DNA of 22,673 nt from Clostridia bacterium (GTDB lineage: Bacteria > Bacillota_A > Clostridia > Christensenellales > Borkfalkiaceae), in NCBI GenBank assembly GCA_017462825.1, contig JAFTQI010000010.1, positions 1 to 22,673 on the forward strand. The letters run 5' to 3'. This document shows positions 1 through 8,499 of the stretch, in pieces. A program made the translations under genes and the position numbers. Each line of letters begins with the position of its first letter. Positions within the stretch are counted from its first letter, which is position 1. Under the pieces are notes generated by a model. The model worked only from the letters and a program-made list of their open reading frames with translations. It searched no databases and had not been told where the DNA came from.

Positions 1-1
1 C

Positions 2-103
2 GAGCCTTACATACAGTTTAGCACGGAGGAGCTTTTTTGTATAGTAAATGGTGTGCTTGAAGCTAAAGCTATTTACCACCAGCATAGCTGGTGGATTTTA
101 TAA
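2..103 (+). other. Open 3' end of an unidentified reading frame
   Basis: A reading frame enters from the left window edge and stops with TAA at 101-103, giving 33 codons with no stop. The peptide ends in YHQHSWWIL. I do not recognise it. The last 18 codons overlap the 8-bp hairpin at 76-94, which is unusual for a real gene end, so this may be chance or the degraded tail of a mobile-element gene. There is too little sequence to decide. Confidence 0.2.
76..94 (+). repeat. 8-bp hairpin with 3-base loop
   Basis: CCACCAGC (76-83) pairs perfectly with GCTGGTGG (87-94) around ATA. It is followed by ATTTTA. A short perfect hairpin with a tiny loop is typical of the subterminal hairpins of IS200/IS605-type elements, but no transposase is visible here. 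It could also be a weak terminator of a gene to the left. Confidence 0.45.
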
Positions 104-130
104 GGTCGCGGTGCAAAACACCACGACCTT
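102..130 (+). repeat. 12-bp hairpin with one mismatch
   Basis: The arm at 102-113 pairs with 119-130, with one C-A mismatch at 109/123 and a CAAAA loop. The following tract ATTTCTTG is a poor U-run, so this is at best a weak terminator. It sits 7 bases after the 76-94 hairpin. Confidence 0.5.
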
Positions 131-142
131 ATTTCTTGATAG

Positions 143-176
143 AAAGCGCCCCCGATATAAAGTCGGGGGCGCTTTT
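143..176 (+). terminator. Rho-independent terminator (plus-strand)
   Basis: A perfect 13-bp stem (143-155 with 163-175) contains a run of five G-C pairs and has a 7-base loop. On the plus strand it ends in TTTT; on the minus strand the downstream tract is only CTTTCTATC. It therefore most likely ends a transcript arriving from the left of the window. Confidence 0.75.
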
Positions 177-199
177 ATAATATTCCGTTTATATATGTA

Positions 200-227
200 A
201 AAAAGCTCCCGAAATCGGGAGCTTTTT
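200..227 (-). terminator. Terminator of the lipoprotein gene
   Basis: A 12-bp stem (200-211 with 216-227) has an AAAT loop, a GC-rich core and A/T outer pairs that give U-runs in both directions. It lies 17 bases after the stop of the lipoprotein gene at 245, so it should end that transcript. It may also stop plus-strand transcription. Confidence 0.8.
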
Positions 228-244
228 CGTTCTATCAATTTTTA

Positions 245-1084
245 TTATGCCGTTACAGGAGCAGTAACTACCGTCGTACCGATATCGCTGAACACGATGT
301 CGCCGTCGAATACGTAGTTATAGGTAAGTCCTTCATAGGTCATCTTTACGGTGTAATAAATTTCCGCGTGGTCGAAAGTACCTTCGTCCGTCAATACGAA
401 TTTATATTCAATATTCGAGAATTTGGTCTTTGCGCCTTCCAAAGCAACCTTCATCGTAGCGTTTGCAAATTCTTCCGCCTCATCACCTTTGATGACAAGC
501 TTAAAGTAGGAAGGAACGTCCGTTTCGTCTTCCAAGTTTTCATCTACGAAGAAAGAAACGTCGCTGAACGAATAACCAGTGAAATCGTACAAGGGGCTGA
601 AAATCTTCTCGGGGTCTACGTCAGCGCTTGCACAAATTTCCGCCCAAGTCATATTTGCCGAATTAATATAGCCGTTATTCAATTGCGCATACGCCGTTGC
701 GGAAGTAATCGTACCGTCTTCTGCCTTTTCTTCGATGTACCAAACTTGCATTTTACGCGTTTCGCCTAAGTCGCCCGTATCTACGTAAGAATACTCGTAA
801 AGGTTTGCCCCGTTAATTTTATCAATGACCTCGATATCCATAAGAATGTCCATACCCATTACGTTGCACGTTGCGTCATACGTCGTCGTACAGGTAAAGT
901 TTCCTTTGCAGTCATTAATAACGGTCATGATATCGTTATACGTTTGTTCGGCGGTCTTACCGTTCAAATTGTCTACTTTGGCGTAACCTTCGGGAATGCT
1001 TTCTCCGCCACCGCCGCAAGCTACCATCGACAACGTGGATACGGTGCAAAGCGCACCAAGCAATACTTTCGTCCATTTCTTCAT
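245..1084 (-). CDS. Putative lipoprotein, function unknown
   Basis: This 279-residue protein has a classical lipoprotein signal: a positive N-terminus (MKKWTK), a hydrophobic stretch and the lipobox MVAC with the acylated cysteine at residue 23. A GGGG linker follows. The mature part is acidic and rich in T, D and Y with many alternating hydrophobic residues, suggesting an extracytoplasmic beta-rich domain like other Clostridia 'DUF' lipoproteins. I recognise no enzymatic motif. The ATG start has an ideal AAGGAG site 8 bases upstream and a perfect promoter further up. The gene is flanked by terminators on both sides and is therefore monocistronic. It would be anchored to the outer face of the membrane. 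A substrate-binding or stress-envelope role cannot be inferred from sequence alone. Confidence 0.85.
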   Translation of the reverse strand: MKKWTKVLLGALCTVSTLSMVACGGGGESIPEGYAKVDNLNGKTAEQTYNDIMTVINDCKGNFTCTTTYDATCNVMGMDILMDIEVIDKINGANLYEYSYVDTGDLGETRKMQVWYIEEKAEDGTITSATAYAQLNNGYINSANMTWAEICASADVDPEKIFSPLYDFTGYSFSDVSFFVDENLEDETDVPSYFKLVIKGDEAEEFANATMKVALEGAKTKFSNIEYKFVLTDEGTFDHAEIYYTVKMTYEGLTYNYVFDGDIVFSDIGTTVVTAPVTA

Positions 1085-1126
1085 AATTTTATCTCCTTTT
1101 TATACCCTTTGGGGAATATTAGAAAT

Positions 1127-1155
1127 ATTATACTACCTAAAAAAAATATTGTCAA
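1127..1155 (-). promoter_or_regulatory. Consensus sigma-A promoter of the lipoprotein gene
   Basis: On the minus strand TTGACA (1155-1150) is followed by exactly 17 bases and TATAAT (1132-1127). Both hexamers are perfect. The start point would fall near 1120, giving a leader of about 35 bases before the ATG at 1084. The -35 lies in an AT-rich tract just beyond the trxA terminator. Confidence 0.88.
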
Positions 1156-1180
1156 TATTTTTTTGAAATTTTTTCATGCA

Positions 1181-1212
1181 AAAAAAATCGCCGCGAGCGC
1201 ATGCTCGCGGCG
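1181..1212 (-). terminator. Terminator of the yifB-trxA operon
   Basis: A 10-bp GC-only-rich stem (1189-1198 with 1203-1212) has a GCAT loop and, on the minus strand, is followed by ATTTTTTT. It begins 25 bases after the trxA stop. The plus-strand side also carries TTTT, so it can act both ways. Confidence 0.85.
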
Positions 1213-1236
1213 GCGTTTTGTTTCTCGTGAAACGAA

Positions 1237-1560
1237 TCAAAGATTCTTTTGAATAAATTCTTCCAGCAAAGCTTCGGGTTTGAACCCTAAGCTATTGTCC
1301 ACGGGTTTGCCTCCCTTGAACGCGATGATATTTGGAATGCTCGTGATTGCGTACTTGATTGCCGCGGCTTCGCTGTCTTCTTCGTCAATATCGATTTTTG
1401 CGAACATCGCTTTATCTTCATACTTATCCGAAAGTTCTTCGAAAACGGGCGCAAGCATTCTGCAAGGCCCGCACCAGCTCGCCCAAAAATCACAAAATAC
1501 CGTTTTTTCTGAAGTTTCAATCAGCTCTTGCAAGCCTTCCGCATTTACGTATTTTACCAT
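1237..1560 (-). CDS. trxA: Thioredoxin
   Basis: Cytoplasmic disulfide reductase of 107 residues, the normal length. The active site WCGPC is present (Cys30 and Cys33), with Phe-Trp before it as in thioredoxins and the cis-proline in SIPN (Pro76). The usual GxKP element appears as FKGGKPVDN. The frame opens upstream to 1608, but the start at 1560 (MVKYVNAEG) matches the family and has an AGAGGG ribosome-binding site; the upstream candidate lies inside hisS. It is the last gene of the operon, 25 bases after the hisS stop and directly before a strong terminator. It would be recycled by a thioredoxin reductase that is not in this window. It may be an ordinary or an accessory thioredoxin. Confidence 0.93.
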   Translation of the reverse strand: MVKYVNAEGLQELIETSEKTVFCDFWASWCGPCRMLAPVFEELSDKYEDKAMFAKIDIDEEDSEAAAIKYAITSIPNIIAFKGGKPVDNSLGFKPEALLEEFIQKNL

Positions 1561-1585
1561 ATTTTTTCCCTCTTTTGTATTATGT

Positions 1586-2836
1586 TTAGTTTTCTCGAAA
1601 ATATGCAAGCATATCGGAAAAAGCCACGTTTTCGCTTTCGCCTGTCGCCATACATTTTACGTTCGCTTTCCCTTCCGCAAGCTCATTACCGCCGATAACT
1701 GCGACGTACTGCGCGCCGATTTTGTCCGCATATTTAAACTGTGCTTTTATCGAACGCTCCATATGATCGATTTCCGCAAAAATTCCCGCCTTTCTCAAAG
1801 TGGTTGCGATTTCGAACGCCTTTTGACGGCAGTCCTTATCCATACCCGCTAAGTAAACGACCGGTTTCGCTTCTTCGGGAATAACTACCCCCGTTTGCTC
1901 CATTACGATCAAAAGACGTTCTATCCCCGCCGCAAAACCCACTGCAGGCATCGCTTTACCGCCAAGTTCTTCAATAAGTCCGTCATATCTACCGCCTGCG
2001 CAAACAGTGCCCTGCGCGCCGATAGAGGTCGAAACGAACTCGAACACGGTACGGGTGTAGTAATCCAAACCGCGCACGATACGAGGGTCTATTTCATACG
2101 CAATACCCGACAAATCCAAACACGTTTTCACTTCTTCAAAGTGTGCCGCGCAGTCGTCGCACAGGTATTCCAAAATCGTGGGCGCGTCCGCGTTAATTTT
2201 TTTGCAACCTTCTTCCTTGCAATCGAGAAGCCTAAGCGGATTCTTTTCATAGCGCGTTTTGCAATCGTGGCAAAGTCCGTCTAAGTGAGGGGCAAAAAAG
2301 TCTTTCAAGGCTTTGTTGTACGCCGCACGGCAGGATTTACAACCGATAGAATTAAGTTTAAGCGCAACGTTCAAGCCGAGCTTTTTCAAAAGCGTATCCG
2401 CCATCAAAATGGCTTCTGCGTCCGTTTGCGCGCTTGCCGCGCCGAAAATTTCCACGCCGAATTGATGGAATTCCCGCAGTCTGCCCGCTTGCGGTCTTTC
2501 GTAACGGAACGCCGGCGTGATATAGTACATCTTCGCAGGAAGCACGCCAGCTGCGAGTCCGTTTTCGATAAACGCGCGTACCGCGCCCGCCGTACCCTCA
2601 GGCTTGAGCGTGATTGAACGGTCGCCTTTATCCTTGAAAGTGTACATTTCTTTCGTAACGATGTCCGTCGTGTCGCCTACGCCGCGCTGGAAAAGCTCGG
2701 TGTGTTCAAAAGTCGGCGTACGGATTTCTTTTAAGTTGAAAAGCTTGGCAACGTCGCGCGCCATGCCCTCCACGTATTGCCATTTATAGGCGTCTTGGGG
2801 CAAAACGTCTTTCGTGCCCTTGGGAATATAAATCAT
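1586..2836 (-). CDS. hisS: Histidyl-tRNA synthetase
   Basis: Class II aminoacyl-tRNA synthetase charging tRNA-His, 416 residues, full length. Seen: motif 1 region (RTPTFEHTELFQRG, about 39-52), TLKPEGTA (76-83), motif 2 (FRYERPQAGRLREFHQFG, 110-127), the histidine-specific GLDYYTRTVFEF (256-267), and the C-terminal anticodon-binding alpha/beta domain from about residue 325. The insertion domain carries four cysteine pairs (C166/C169, C189/C192, C206/C211, C226/C229), a pattern seen in other Firmicutes HisRS and suggestive of metal binding. The ATG has AAGGAAAA upstream. It lies 55 bases after hslU and 25 before trxA with no terminator between, so it is co-transcribed. No T-box leader is visible. 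Confidence 0.96.
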   Translation of the reverse strand: MIYIPKGTKDVLPQDAYKWQYVEGMARDVAKLFNLKEIRTPTFEHTELFQRGVGDTTDIVTKEMYTFKDKGDRSITLKPEGTAGAVRAFIENGLAAGVLPAKMYYITPAFRYERPQAGRLREFHQFGVEIFGAASAQTDAEAILMADTLLKKLGLNVALKLNSIGCKSCRAAYNKALKDFFAPHLDGLCHDCKTRYEKNPLRLLDCKEEGCKKINADAPTILEYLCDDCAAHFEEVKTCLDLSGIAYEIDPRIVRGLDYYTRTVFEFVSTSIGAQGTVCAGGRYDGLIEELGGKAMPAVGFAAGIERLLIVMEQTGVVIPEEAKPVVYLAGMDKDCRQKAFEIATTLRKAGIFAEIDHMERSIKAQFKYADKIGAQYVAVIGGNELAEGKANVKCMATGESENVAFSDMLAYFREN

Positions 2837-2891
2837 ATATTTTTTCCTTTTTAAGTTTGTTTAAAAATTTAAAATTGCCTACTGCAACCGT

Positions 2892-4202
2892 TTATAAAAC
2901 GTACTTTTTCAAGTTTCTATCACCTGTGAGCTTTTTCAAATGCTCGTCGACGTACTTCTTGTCGATTTCAAGCGTGAACGTAGGATAGTCGCCGCCTGCG
3001 TTGAAAGAAATATCCTCGAGCAAGTATTCCATAACCGTATGCAAACGTCTTGCGCCGATGTCCTCGCTCGTCAAGTTCAATTCCACCGCCACTTCCGCGA
3101 TACGCTCAATTGCGCCTTGGTCGAATACCAATCTAATGTTGTCTACTTCCAGCAATTTTCCGTATTGGAAAGTGAGCGAGTTTTCCGTTTCCGTCAAAAT
3201 CTTCACGAAATCTTCTTTGGTGAGGGATTGCAATTCCACAGAAACGGGGAATCGACCTTGGAGTTCGGGAATCAAATCCTCGATCGCCGCCACGTGGAAC
3301 GCGCCTGCCGCGATAAAGAGAATGAAGTCCGTCTTAATCGGACCGTATTTCGTCACAACCGTCGAGCCCTCCACGATGGGAAGAATGTCGCGCTGTACCC
3401 CCTCGCGGGAAACGTCCGCGCCGTTGCGGTTGCCCTTGCCTGCAATCTTGTCGATTTCGTCGATAAAGACGATACCGTCGTTTTCCGCACGGTAAATGGC
3501 TTCCGATTTAATCGCATCCTCATCGACGAGCTTGGAAGATTCTTCTTCCAAAGCGATTTGGAAAGCTTCGCGGACGGTCAAACGGCGTTTTTTCTTCTTT
3601 TGCGGGAACATATCTCCGAAAATACTGCCAATGGAAATTGCTGCGCCGCCCGGCATCAATTCCATCGGCTGCGAAGGCGCGTCTATGACCTCCATTTCAA
3701 TCGTGAAATTATCGTAGAAACCCTTTCTGAATTCGTCCAAAAGGTTCGCTTCCCACACCTCTTTCGCCGTATCGCCCTTTTCGTCCTTTTTCGCTTCCAT
3801 AAGCGCGCGGAGAATGCGTTTTTCCGCATACGCCGTTGCGCGCGCTTTGACTTCTTCTTCCTTTTCCGCTTTGACAAGGCGGTATGCGCATTCCGCCAAA
3901 TCGCGAATCATACCTTCTACGTCCTTGCCCACGTACCCGACTTCGGTATATTTCGTCGCTTCTACCTTTACAAAAGGCGCTTTGACAAGCTTCGCAAGCC
4001 GTCTTGCGATTTCCGTTTTACCGACCCCCGTCGGGCCTTTCATAATGATATTCTTCGGCGTGATTTCTTCACGGATTTCCGCAGGGAGTTGAGCGCGGCG
4101 GTAACGATTTCTAAGCGCGATTGCAACCGCCTTTTTCGCTTCGTCCTGACCGATAATATATTTGTCTAATCTATATACGATTTGCTTGGGGGATAAATCC
4201 AT
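2892..4202 (-). CDS. hslU: HslU ATPase subunit of the HslUV protease
   Basis: AAA+ unfoldase (436 residues) that feeds substrates into HslV. Seen: N-terminal LDKYIIGQDEAK, Walker A GPTGVGKT (56-63), the pore-loop GYVG (89-92), Walker B in IVFIDEIDK, and the sensor/arginine region PELQGRFPVSVEL. The intermediate I-domain (about 110-230) is charged and includes MFPQKKKKRR. The C-terminus ends in KKYVL; the HslU tail normally inserts into HslV. The start codon follows the hslV stop with no spacer (TAAATG) and its AAGGAGG ribosome-binding site lies in the last codons of hslV, so translation is probably coupled. It is not ClpX: it lacks the N-terminal zinc domain and has the HslU I-domain. Confidence 0.96.
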   Translation of the reverse strand: MDLSPKQIVYRLDKYIIGQDEAKKAVAIALRNRYRRAQLPAEIREEITPKNIIMKGPTGVGKTEIARRLAKLVKAPFVKVEATKYTEVGYVGKDVEGMIRDLAECAYRLVKAEKEEEVKARATAYAEKRILRALMEAKKDEKGDTAKEVWEANLLDEFRKGFYDNFTIEMEVIDAPSQPMELMPGGAAISIGSIFGDMFPQKKKKRRLTVREAFQIALEEESSKLVDEDAIKSEAIYRAENDGIVFIDEIDKIAGKGNRNGADVSREGVQRDILPIVEGSTVVTKYGPIKTDFILFIAAGAFHVAAIEDLIPELQGRFPVSVELQSLTKEDFVKILTETENSLTFQYGKLLEVDNIRLVFDQGAIERIAEVAVELNLTSEDIGARRLHTVMEYLLEDISFNAGGDYPTFTLEIDKKYVDEHLKKLTGDRNLKKYVL

Positions 4203-4805
4203 TTATTTTTCCTCCTTTTTTGCGCATTTTTTCACTTTTGAAGCGGGCGTGTCCGCGTTTACCGCGTTTTCGCCTACCGTTTCGCAGCGGATATTGTCGT
4301 TGGTGAACACGCAAATTTCCGAGGCGATTTTCAGCGCCTTTCTTGCAATCGTTTCCGCGTCATAATCGGTTTCTTGGAACAGCGCACGCGCCGCCGCCAA
4401 AGCATAATTGCCGCCGCTGCCGATTGCGCAAACCCCCTCGTCCGGCTCTATGACTTCGCCCGTACCCGAAAGAATAAGCAAGGTATTTTCGTCCGCGGTG
4501 ATCATCATCGCGTCGAGCTTCCTGCCCACTTTATCACTTCTCCAAAGCTCCGCAAGCTCTACTGCCGAGCGCATCAAATTTCCGCCGAATTTATTGAGCA
4601 TGCCTTCAAAACGTTCGGTGAGCGCAAACGCGTCCGTCACCGAGCCTGCAAAGCCCAAAATCACCTTACCGCCGTAAATACGGCGTACTTTTACCGCGGT
4701 GTTTTTGAAAATAACCGATTCGCCCATCGTCACTTGACCGTCGCCGGCAATCGCCGTAACGCCGTTCTTTTTGACCGCGCAAATCGTCGTTCCTCTAAAT
4801 TCCAT
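4203..4805 (-). CDS. hslV: HslV protease subunit (ClpQ/CodW)
   Basis: Proteasome-beta-like peptidase of the HslUV complex, 200 residues. The N-terminal nucleophile region is GTTICAV, with the catalytic Thr at residue 6 after a five-residue leader [19 protein letters not shown] (Lys39), [21 protein letters not shown] and [16 protein letters not shown] are all present. The usual protein ends near residue 175-180; here a Lys-rich tail of about 20 residues (ending [13 protein letters not shown]) is added. The tail also contains the ribosome-binding site of hslU. The ATG at 4805 has AAGGACGG upstream and lies 18 bases after trmFO. Activity requires removal of the leader to expose Thr6, which is known for HslV homologues and inferred here. 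Confidence 0.95.
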   Translation of the reverse strand: MEFRGTTICAVKKNGVTAIAGDGQVTMGESVIFKNTAVKVRRIYGGKVILGFAGSVTDAFALTERFEGMLNKFGGNLMRSAVELAELWRSDKVGRKLDAMMITADENTLLILSGTGEVIEPDEGVCAIGSGGNYALAAARALFQETDYDAETIARKALKIASEICVFTNDNIRCETVGENAVNADTPASKVKKCAKKEEK

Positions 4806-4823
4806 AATTTTTCCGTCCTTTTC

Positions 4824-6140
4824 TTATTGAACTGTTTCTTTAATTTTTGCAAGTGCGCGTTCCGCCAAAGCGCGGTAGCGCTCTTTTTTATCGCGGATTC
4901 GCGTAGACAACGGCGCGAGAATTCCAAAATTCGCGTTCATCGGTTGAAAATCCTTGACCGGCGTGGAAATATGCGTTTCCAACGCCCCGCACACCGTTTG
5001 TTCGTCAAAGAGGTGGGCGGGCCTTTCCAAAATTTCGTCCGCGATATGGATCGCCGCCAAAAGTCCGCTCGCCGCACTCTCTACGTACCCCTCAACGCCC
5101 GTGATTTGTCCTGCAAAAAACAGTCTTCGATTATTTTTAACCGAAAAATCACGATTCAAAACATCGGGGGACTGAATATACGTATTTCTATGCATAACGC
5201 CGTAACGCAAGAACTCCGCATGCTTTAAAGCGGGAATCATAGAAAACACCCGTTTTTGCTCGGGGAATTTCAAATTCGTTTGAAAACCGACGAGATTATA
5301 GCAAGTGCCTTCCGCGTTTTCCTTACGAAGCTGTAAAACGGCGTACGGACGTTTCCCGTCCTCGTCAAACAGTCCTACGGGCTTGAGCGTACCGTAACGG
5401 AGAGTATCCACACCGCGCGAAGCCATTACTTCCAAAGGCATACACCCCTCGAAAATTTCCCGTTTTTCAAATTCGTGCAATTCCGCTTTTTCCGCTTTCA
5501 AAAGCTCGTCTACAAACGCGTAATATTCTTCTTTATTCATCGGACAGTTGATATAATCGCCCGTACCTTTGCCGTAGCGGTCGCCCGTAAACGCACAAGT
5601 CATATCCACGCTCTCCGCCGAAACGATGGGCGCGGACGCGTCGTAAAAATGCAAGCCGCCACCCGTTTTTTCTAAAATATCTGCGCTTAAACAATCGGAC
5701 GTGAGGGGACCCGTCGCAATAATCGCGTACTTGTCCCCGTCCTTTTCAAGTTCGGGGAGTTTTTCCACTTCCTCGCTGATAAGCGTAAGATTTGCACAAG
5801 AACGCAATTTCTCCGTGATATACGCCGAGAATTTTTCTCTATCCACCGCCAAAGCCGCGCCTGCAGGCACTTTCGTTGCGTCCGCCGCTTCGATAATCAT
5901 CGAGCCGAGTATCCGCATTTCCTCCTTTAAAAGTCCGCACGCATTCGCGTAATAATCGTTGCTTTTTAAGGAGTTGGAGCATACCAATTCCCCGTAATTT
6001 TCACTCTCGTGCGCTGGCGTGAACTTTTTCGGTTTCATTTCGACAAGGGTCGTTTTAATTCCGTGCGACGCCAAGTAGTACGCCGCTTCGCTGCCTGCAA
6101 GCCCGCCGCCTATAACGAGTACTTCTTTATTCGTTGTCAT
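4824..6140 (-). CDS. trmFO: Folate-dependent tRNA m5U54 methyltransferase TrmFO
   Basis: FAD- and methylene-tetrahydrofolate-dependent enzyme making ribothymidine at U54 of tRNA, 438 residues. The FAD-binding motif is at the N-terminus (VIGGGLAGSE, 9-18) with VEMKP after it. Diagnostic segments are ELVCSNSLKSN (Cys54), GTGDYINCPM and FEGCMPLEVMASRG (Cys233); the two conserved cysteines of the family fit Cys54 and Cys233. GVEGYVESAASGLLA lies near the C-terminus. The frame is open to 6173, but the start at 6140 (MTTNKEVLV) has GGAG 7 bases upstream and aligns with the family. It overlaps the end of topA by 14 bases. Formerly called gid/gidA-small. The topA-trmFO-hslV-hslU order matches Bacillus except that xerC is absent. 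Confidence 0.95.
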   Translation of the reverse strand: MTTNKEVLVIGGGLAGSEAAYYLASHGIKTTLVEMKPKKFTPAHESENYGELVCSNSLKSNDYYANACGLLKEEMRILGSMIIEAADATKVPAGAALAVDREKFSAYITEKLRSCANLTLISEEVEKLPELEKDGDKYAIIATGPLTSDCLSADILEKTGGGLHFYDASAPIVSAESVDMTCAFTGDRYGKGTGDYINCPMNKEEYYAFVDELLKAEKAELHEFEKREIFEGCMPLEVMASRGVDTLRYGTLKPVGLFDEDGKRPYAVLQLRKENAEGTCYNLVGFQTNLKFPEQKRVFSMIPALKHAEFLRYGVMHRNTYIQSPDVLNRDFSVKNNRRLFFAGQITGVEGYVESAASGLLAAIHIADEILERPAHLFDEQTVCGALETHISTPVKDFQPMNANFGILAPLSTRIRDKKERYRALAERALAKIKETVQ

Positions 6141-8466
6141 CGATAAACTCCGACGAGAAATATCCCTGCACAAAGGAGGGTTCTTCTTCCAAGGGAGGGG
6201 GCAGGAAATCGTCTTCCATTACGACCGCTTTCTTGCTCTTTTGGCTTTTTTCCGATTTAATACGGAAAGAACAGTCCTTATTGCTGCACTTAATTTCTCC
6301 GCGCAACGCTTTTACCATCGGCTGACCGCAATCGGGGCACTTTTGACCCGTCGGCTCATCCCAGCTCATAAATTTGCATTCGGGATAGCTCAAACAGCTA
6401 TAATATATCTTGCCTTTCTTGGACTTTCTCACCGACGTGGGACTGCCGCAATCGGGGCAAGTACCCTTAAGCTTGGGTTCTTCGTCCGTAGGCATAGACA
6501 TCGTAGATTTACAGTTCGGATAGCTCGGACAAGCCAAAAATTTGCCGAATTTGCCGCTCTTTGCGACCATATTCAAGCCGCATTTCGGGCAACGTACCGC
6601 CGACACTTCTTCCTCGCTTTCGCTAATGATGTTTTGGCATTCGGGATAGTTGGAGCAAGCCAAATATTTGCCGAATTTACCCGTTCTTCTAAGCATGAAA
6701 TGTCCGCACTTACCGCACACCTCTTGCGTGAGCTCGTCGCCGTAGGTGGAAGCCTTGAGCAAGTTTTTCTCAAAGCCGGGGTAGAACTCCCCGATGACCG
6801 TACGCCAGTTAATGCCGCCTTCTTCGATGTCGTCGAGCTTGGTTTCCATACCCGCCGTAAAGCCAACGTCCATAACATCCGTGAAACAGCTCACAAGCAT
6901 ATCCACAACGTCATAGGAAATGGGCGCGGGTACCATATATTTCCCGTCCTTTTTCACGTACTTTTGCATAAGTTTAGAAATAATCGTTGCGTACGTGGAG
7001 GGTCTGCCGATCCCCTTTTCTTCCATCGCTTTAACGATACTCGCGTCCGTGTAGCGCTGGGGAGGCTTCGTGAATTTTTGTTCCTTTTTCATATTGACGA
7101 GGTCAAGCGCGTCTCCTTCGGAAAGATTCGGCAAAAGTTTTGCGCTCGACGCCTCGTCGTCGTCCTCTTTCTTCGCGCTGATGTCTTGGTATACCGCCGT
7201 AAAGCCGGGGAAAAGCAACACTTTTCCGCTCGCTTTAAAAATATAACCGCTATTATCGATTTCCATTTGCATACTGTTGTAAGTAGCTTCCGCCATTTGC
7301 GAGGCAAGGAAACGCTCGTAAACGAGTTTATAAAGGGCGTAGTGTTTTTTATCCAAGAGCGTTTTCGCTTTTTGCGGAGTCATGGAAATATCGTTAGGAC
7401 GAATGGCTTCGTGCGCGTCCTGCGCGTCCTTTTTCGTACGATAGAAATTCGGCTTTGCGGGCACGTACTCGTCTCCGTACACTTCACGGATTTTTGCGAG
7501 CGCTTTTGCCTGTGCGTCGGCAGAAACGCGGACGGAGTCGGTACGCATATACGTGATGAACGCGATATGATCCCCGTTTTCCGTTTCGATACCTTCGTAT
7601 AAGTGCTGCGCAAGATTCATGGTTTCCGGCGCGGTGAAGCCAAGCTTCGTAGACGCGTCCTGTTGCAAAGAGCTCGTCGTAAAAGGCGCGGGCGCATGCG
7701 ATTTTACAACCGTTTTCTTGGTCTTGGAAACGATAAACTTTCCCTGCGAAATCGTTGCAAGTACGTTTTCCGTTTCTTCCTTGGACGAGGGCTTATACGT
7801 TTTCGTGCCCTTCTTTTCAAGCATCGCTTTAAACGCCGCTTGCGCTTTGGGCTGATCTTGAAGCTCCGCCGTCAAATTCCAATATTCCTTAGGTAAGAAC
7901 GCTTGAATTTCCCGTTCTCTTTCTACGATCAACCGCAAAGCAACCGACTGTACGCGGCCGCCCGAAAGCGTGCGTTTTCCGTTCCCTTTTTTATCTTCGA
8001 TCTTATGGTTTAAAAGTGTGGAAAGCTTGTAGCCCACCAATCTATCCAAAACACGGCGCGCCTGTTGCGCGTCAACCAAACTGTAATTGATTTGACGCGG
8101 AGTTGTCAACGCTTGCTCAATCGCGCGCTGCGAAACTTCGTTAAATTCAATACGGTTCAAGCCTTGTTCGTCCAAGCCAAGCACCGTTTGCAAATGCCAT
8201 GCGATCGCTTCCCCCTCTCTATCAGGGTCGGTCGCGAGATACACGCGATCCGCGCGCTTTGTCGCTTCTCTCAAACGACGGATAACGTCTTCTTTCCCCT
8301 CGGAATCGACGTATTTCGGCTCAAAATTGTTCTTAATATCAACGCCGAGCGTGTGCACGGGCAAATCGCGAATATGCCCAGCGGACGCGTCCACGCGATA
8401 CTTGCCTTTGAGGTACTTGTTGATGGTTTTCGCCTTGGAAGGCGACTCTACGATAATTAAATCCAT
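6127..8466 (-). CDS. topA: DNA topoisomerase I
   Basis: Type IA topoisomerase relaxing negative supercoils, 779 residues. The Toprim domain starts at residue 1 (LIIVESPSKAK, Glu7) and has TDPDREGE (79-86). The catalytic tyrosine is Tyr306 in ITYMRTDS. The core ends near 570 and is followed by four zinc ribbons, each with four cysteines: C584/587/604/610, C626/629/646/652, C670/673/691/697 and C710/713/727/732. An acidic tail ends the protein. The ATG at 8466 is preceded by GAAGGA; an in-frame GTG at 8481 is rejected because it overlaps that site. The 3' end overlaps trmFO by 14 bases, and dprA ends 33 bases upstream. All key residues are present, so the enzyme should be active. Confidence 0.97.
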   Translation of the reverse strand: MDLIIVESPSKAKTINKYLKGKYRVDASAGHIRDLPVHTLGVDIKNNFEPKYVDSEGKEDVIRRLREATKRADRVYLATDPDREGEAIAWHLQTVLGLDEQGLNRIEFNEVSQRAIEQALTTPRQINYSLVDAQQARRVLDRLVGYKLSTLLNHKIEDKKGNGKRTLSGGRVQSVALRLIVEREREIQAFLPKEYWNLTAELQDQPKAQAAFKAMLEKKGTKTYKPSSKEETENVLATISQGKFIVSKTKKTVVKSHAPAPFTTSSLQQDASTKLGFTAPETMNLAQHLYEGIETENGDHIAFITYMRTDSVRVSADAQAKALAKIREVYGDEYVPAKPNFYRTKKDAQDAHEAIRPNDISMTPQKAKTLLDKKHYALYKLVYERFLASQMAEATYNSMQMEIDNSGYIFKASGKVLLFPGFTAVYQDISAKKEDDDEASSAKLLPNLSEGDALDLVNMKKEQKFTKPPQRYTDASIVKAMEEKGIGRPSTYATIISKLMQKYVKKDGKYMVPAPISYDVVDMLVSCFTDVMDVGFTAGMETKLDDIEEGGINWRTVIGEFYPGFEKNLLKASTYGDELTQEVCGKCGHFMLRRTGKFGKYLACSNYPECQNIISESEEEVSAVRCPKCGLNMVAKSGKFGKFLACPSYPNCKSTMSMPTDEEPKLKGTCPDCGSPTSVRKSKKGKIYYSCLSYPECKFMSWDEPTGQKCPDCGQPMVKALRGEIKCSNKDCSFRIKSEKSQKSKKAVVMEDDFLPPPLEEEPSFVQGYFSSEFIDDNE

Positions 8467-8499
8467 TCTATATTCCTTCACGTAATATTTTTTGACACC

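Noticed and set aside
1561..1608. Longer start of trxA at 1608
   Set aside because: It lies in hisS, adds 16 residues absent from thioredoxins, and the ATG at 1560 has the ribosome-binding site.
2837..2891. T-box or other leader for hisS
   Set aside because: Only 55 AT-rich bases separate hslU and hisS; no T-box sequence or terminator.
2940..4169. Long open frame (409 codons) on the plus strand opposite hslU
   Set aside because: It mirrors a strongly biased, certain gene. The peptide is Arg/Phe-rich with no motifs and no ribosome-binding site.
6241..7602. Long open frame (453 codons) on the plus strand opposite topA
   Set aside because: Antisense to an intact topA with all motifs; composition typical of a shadow frame.
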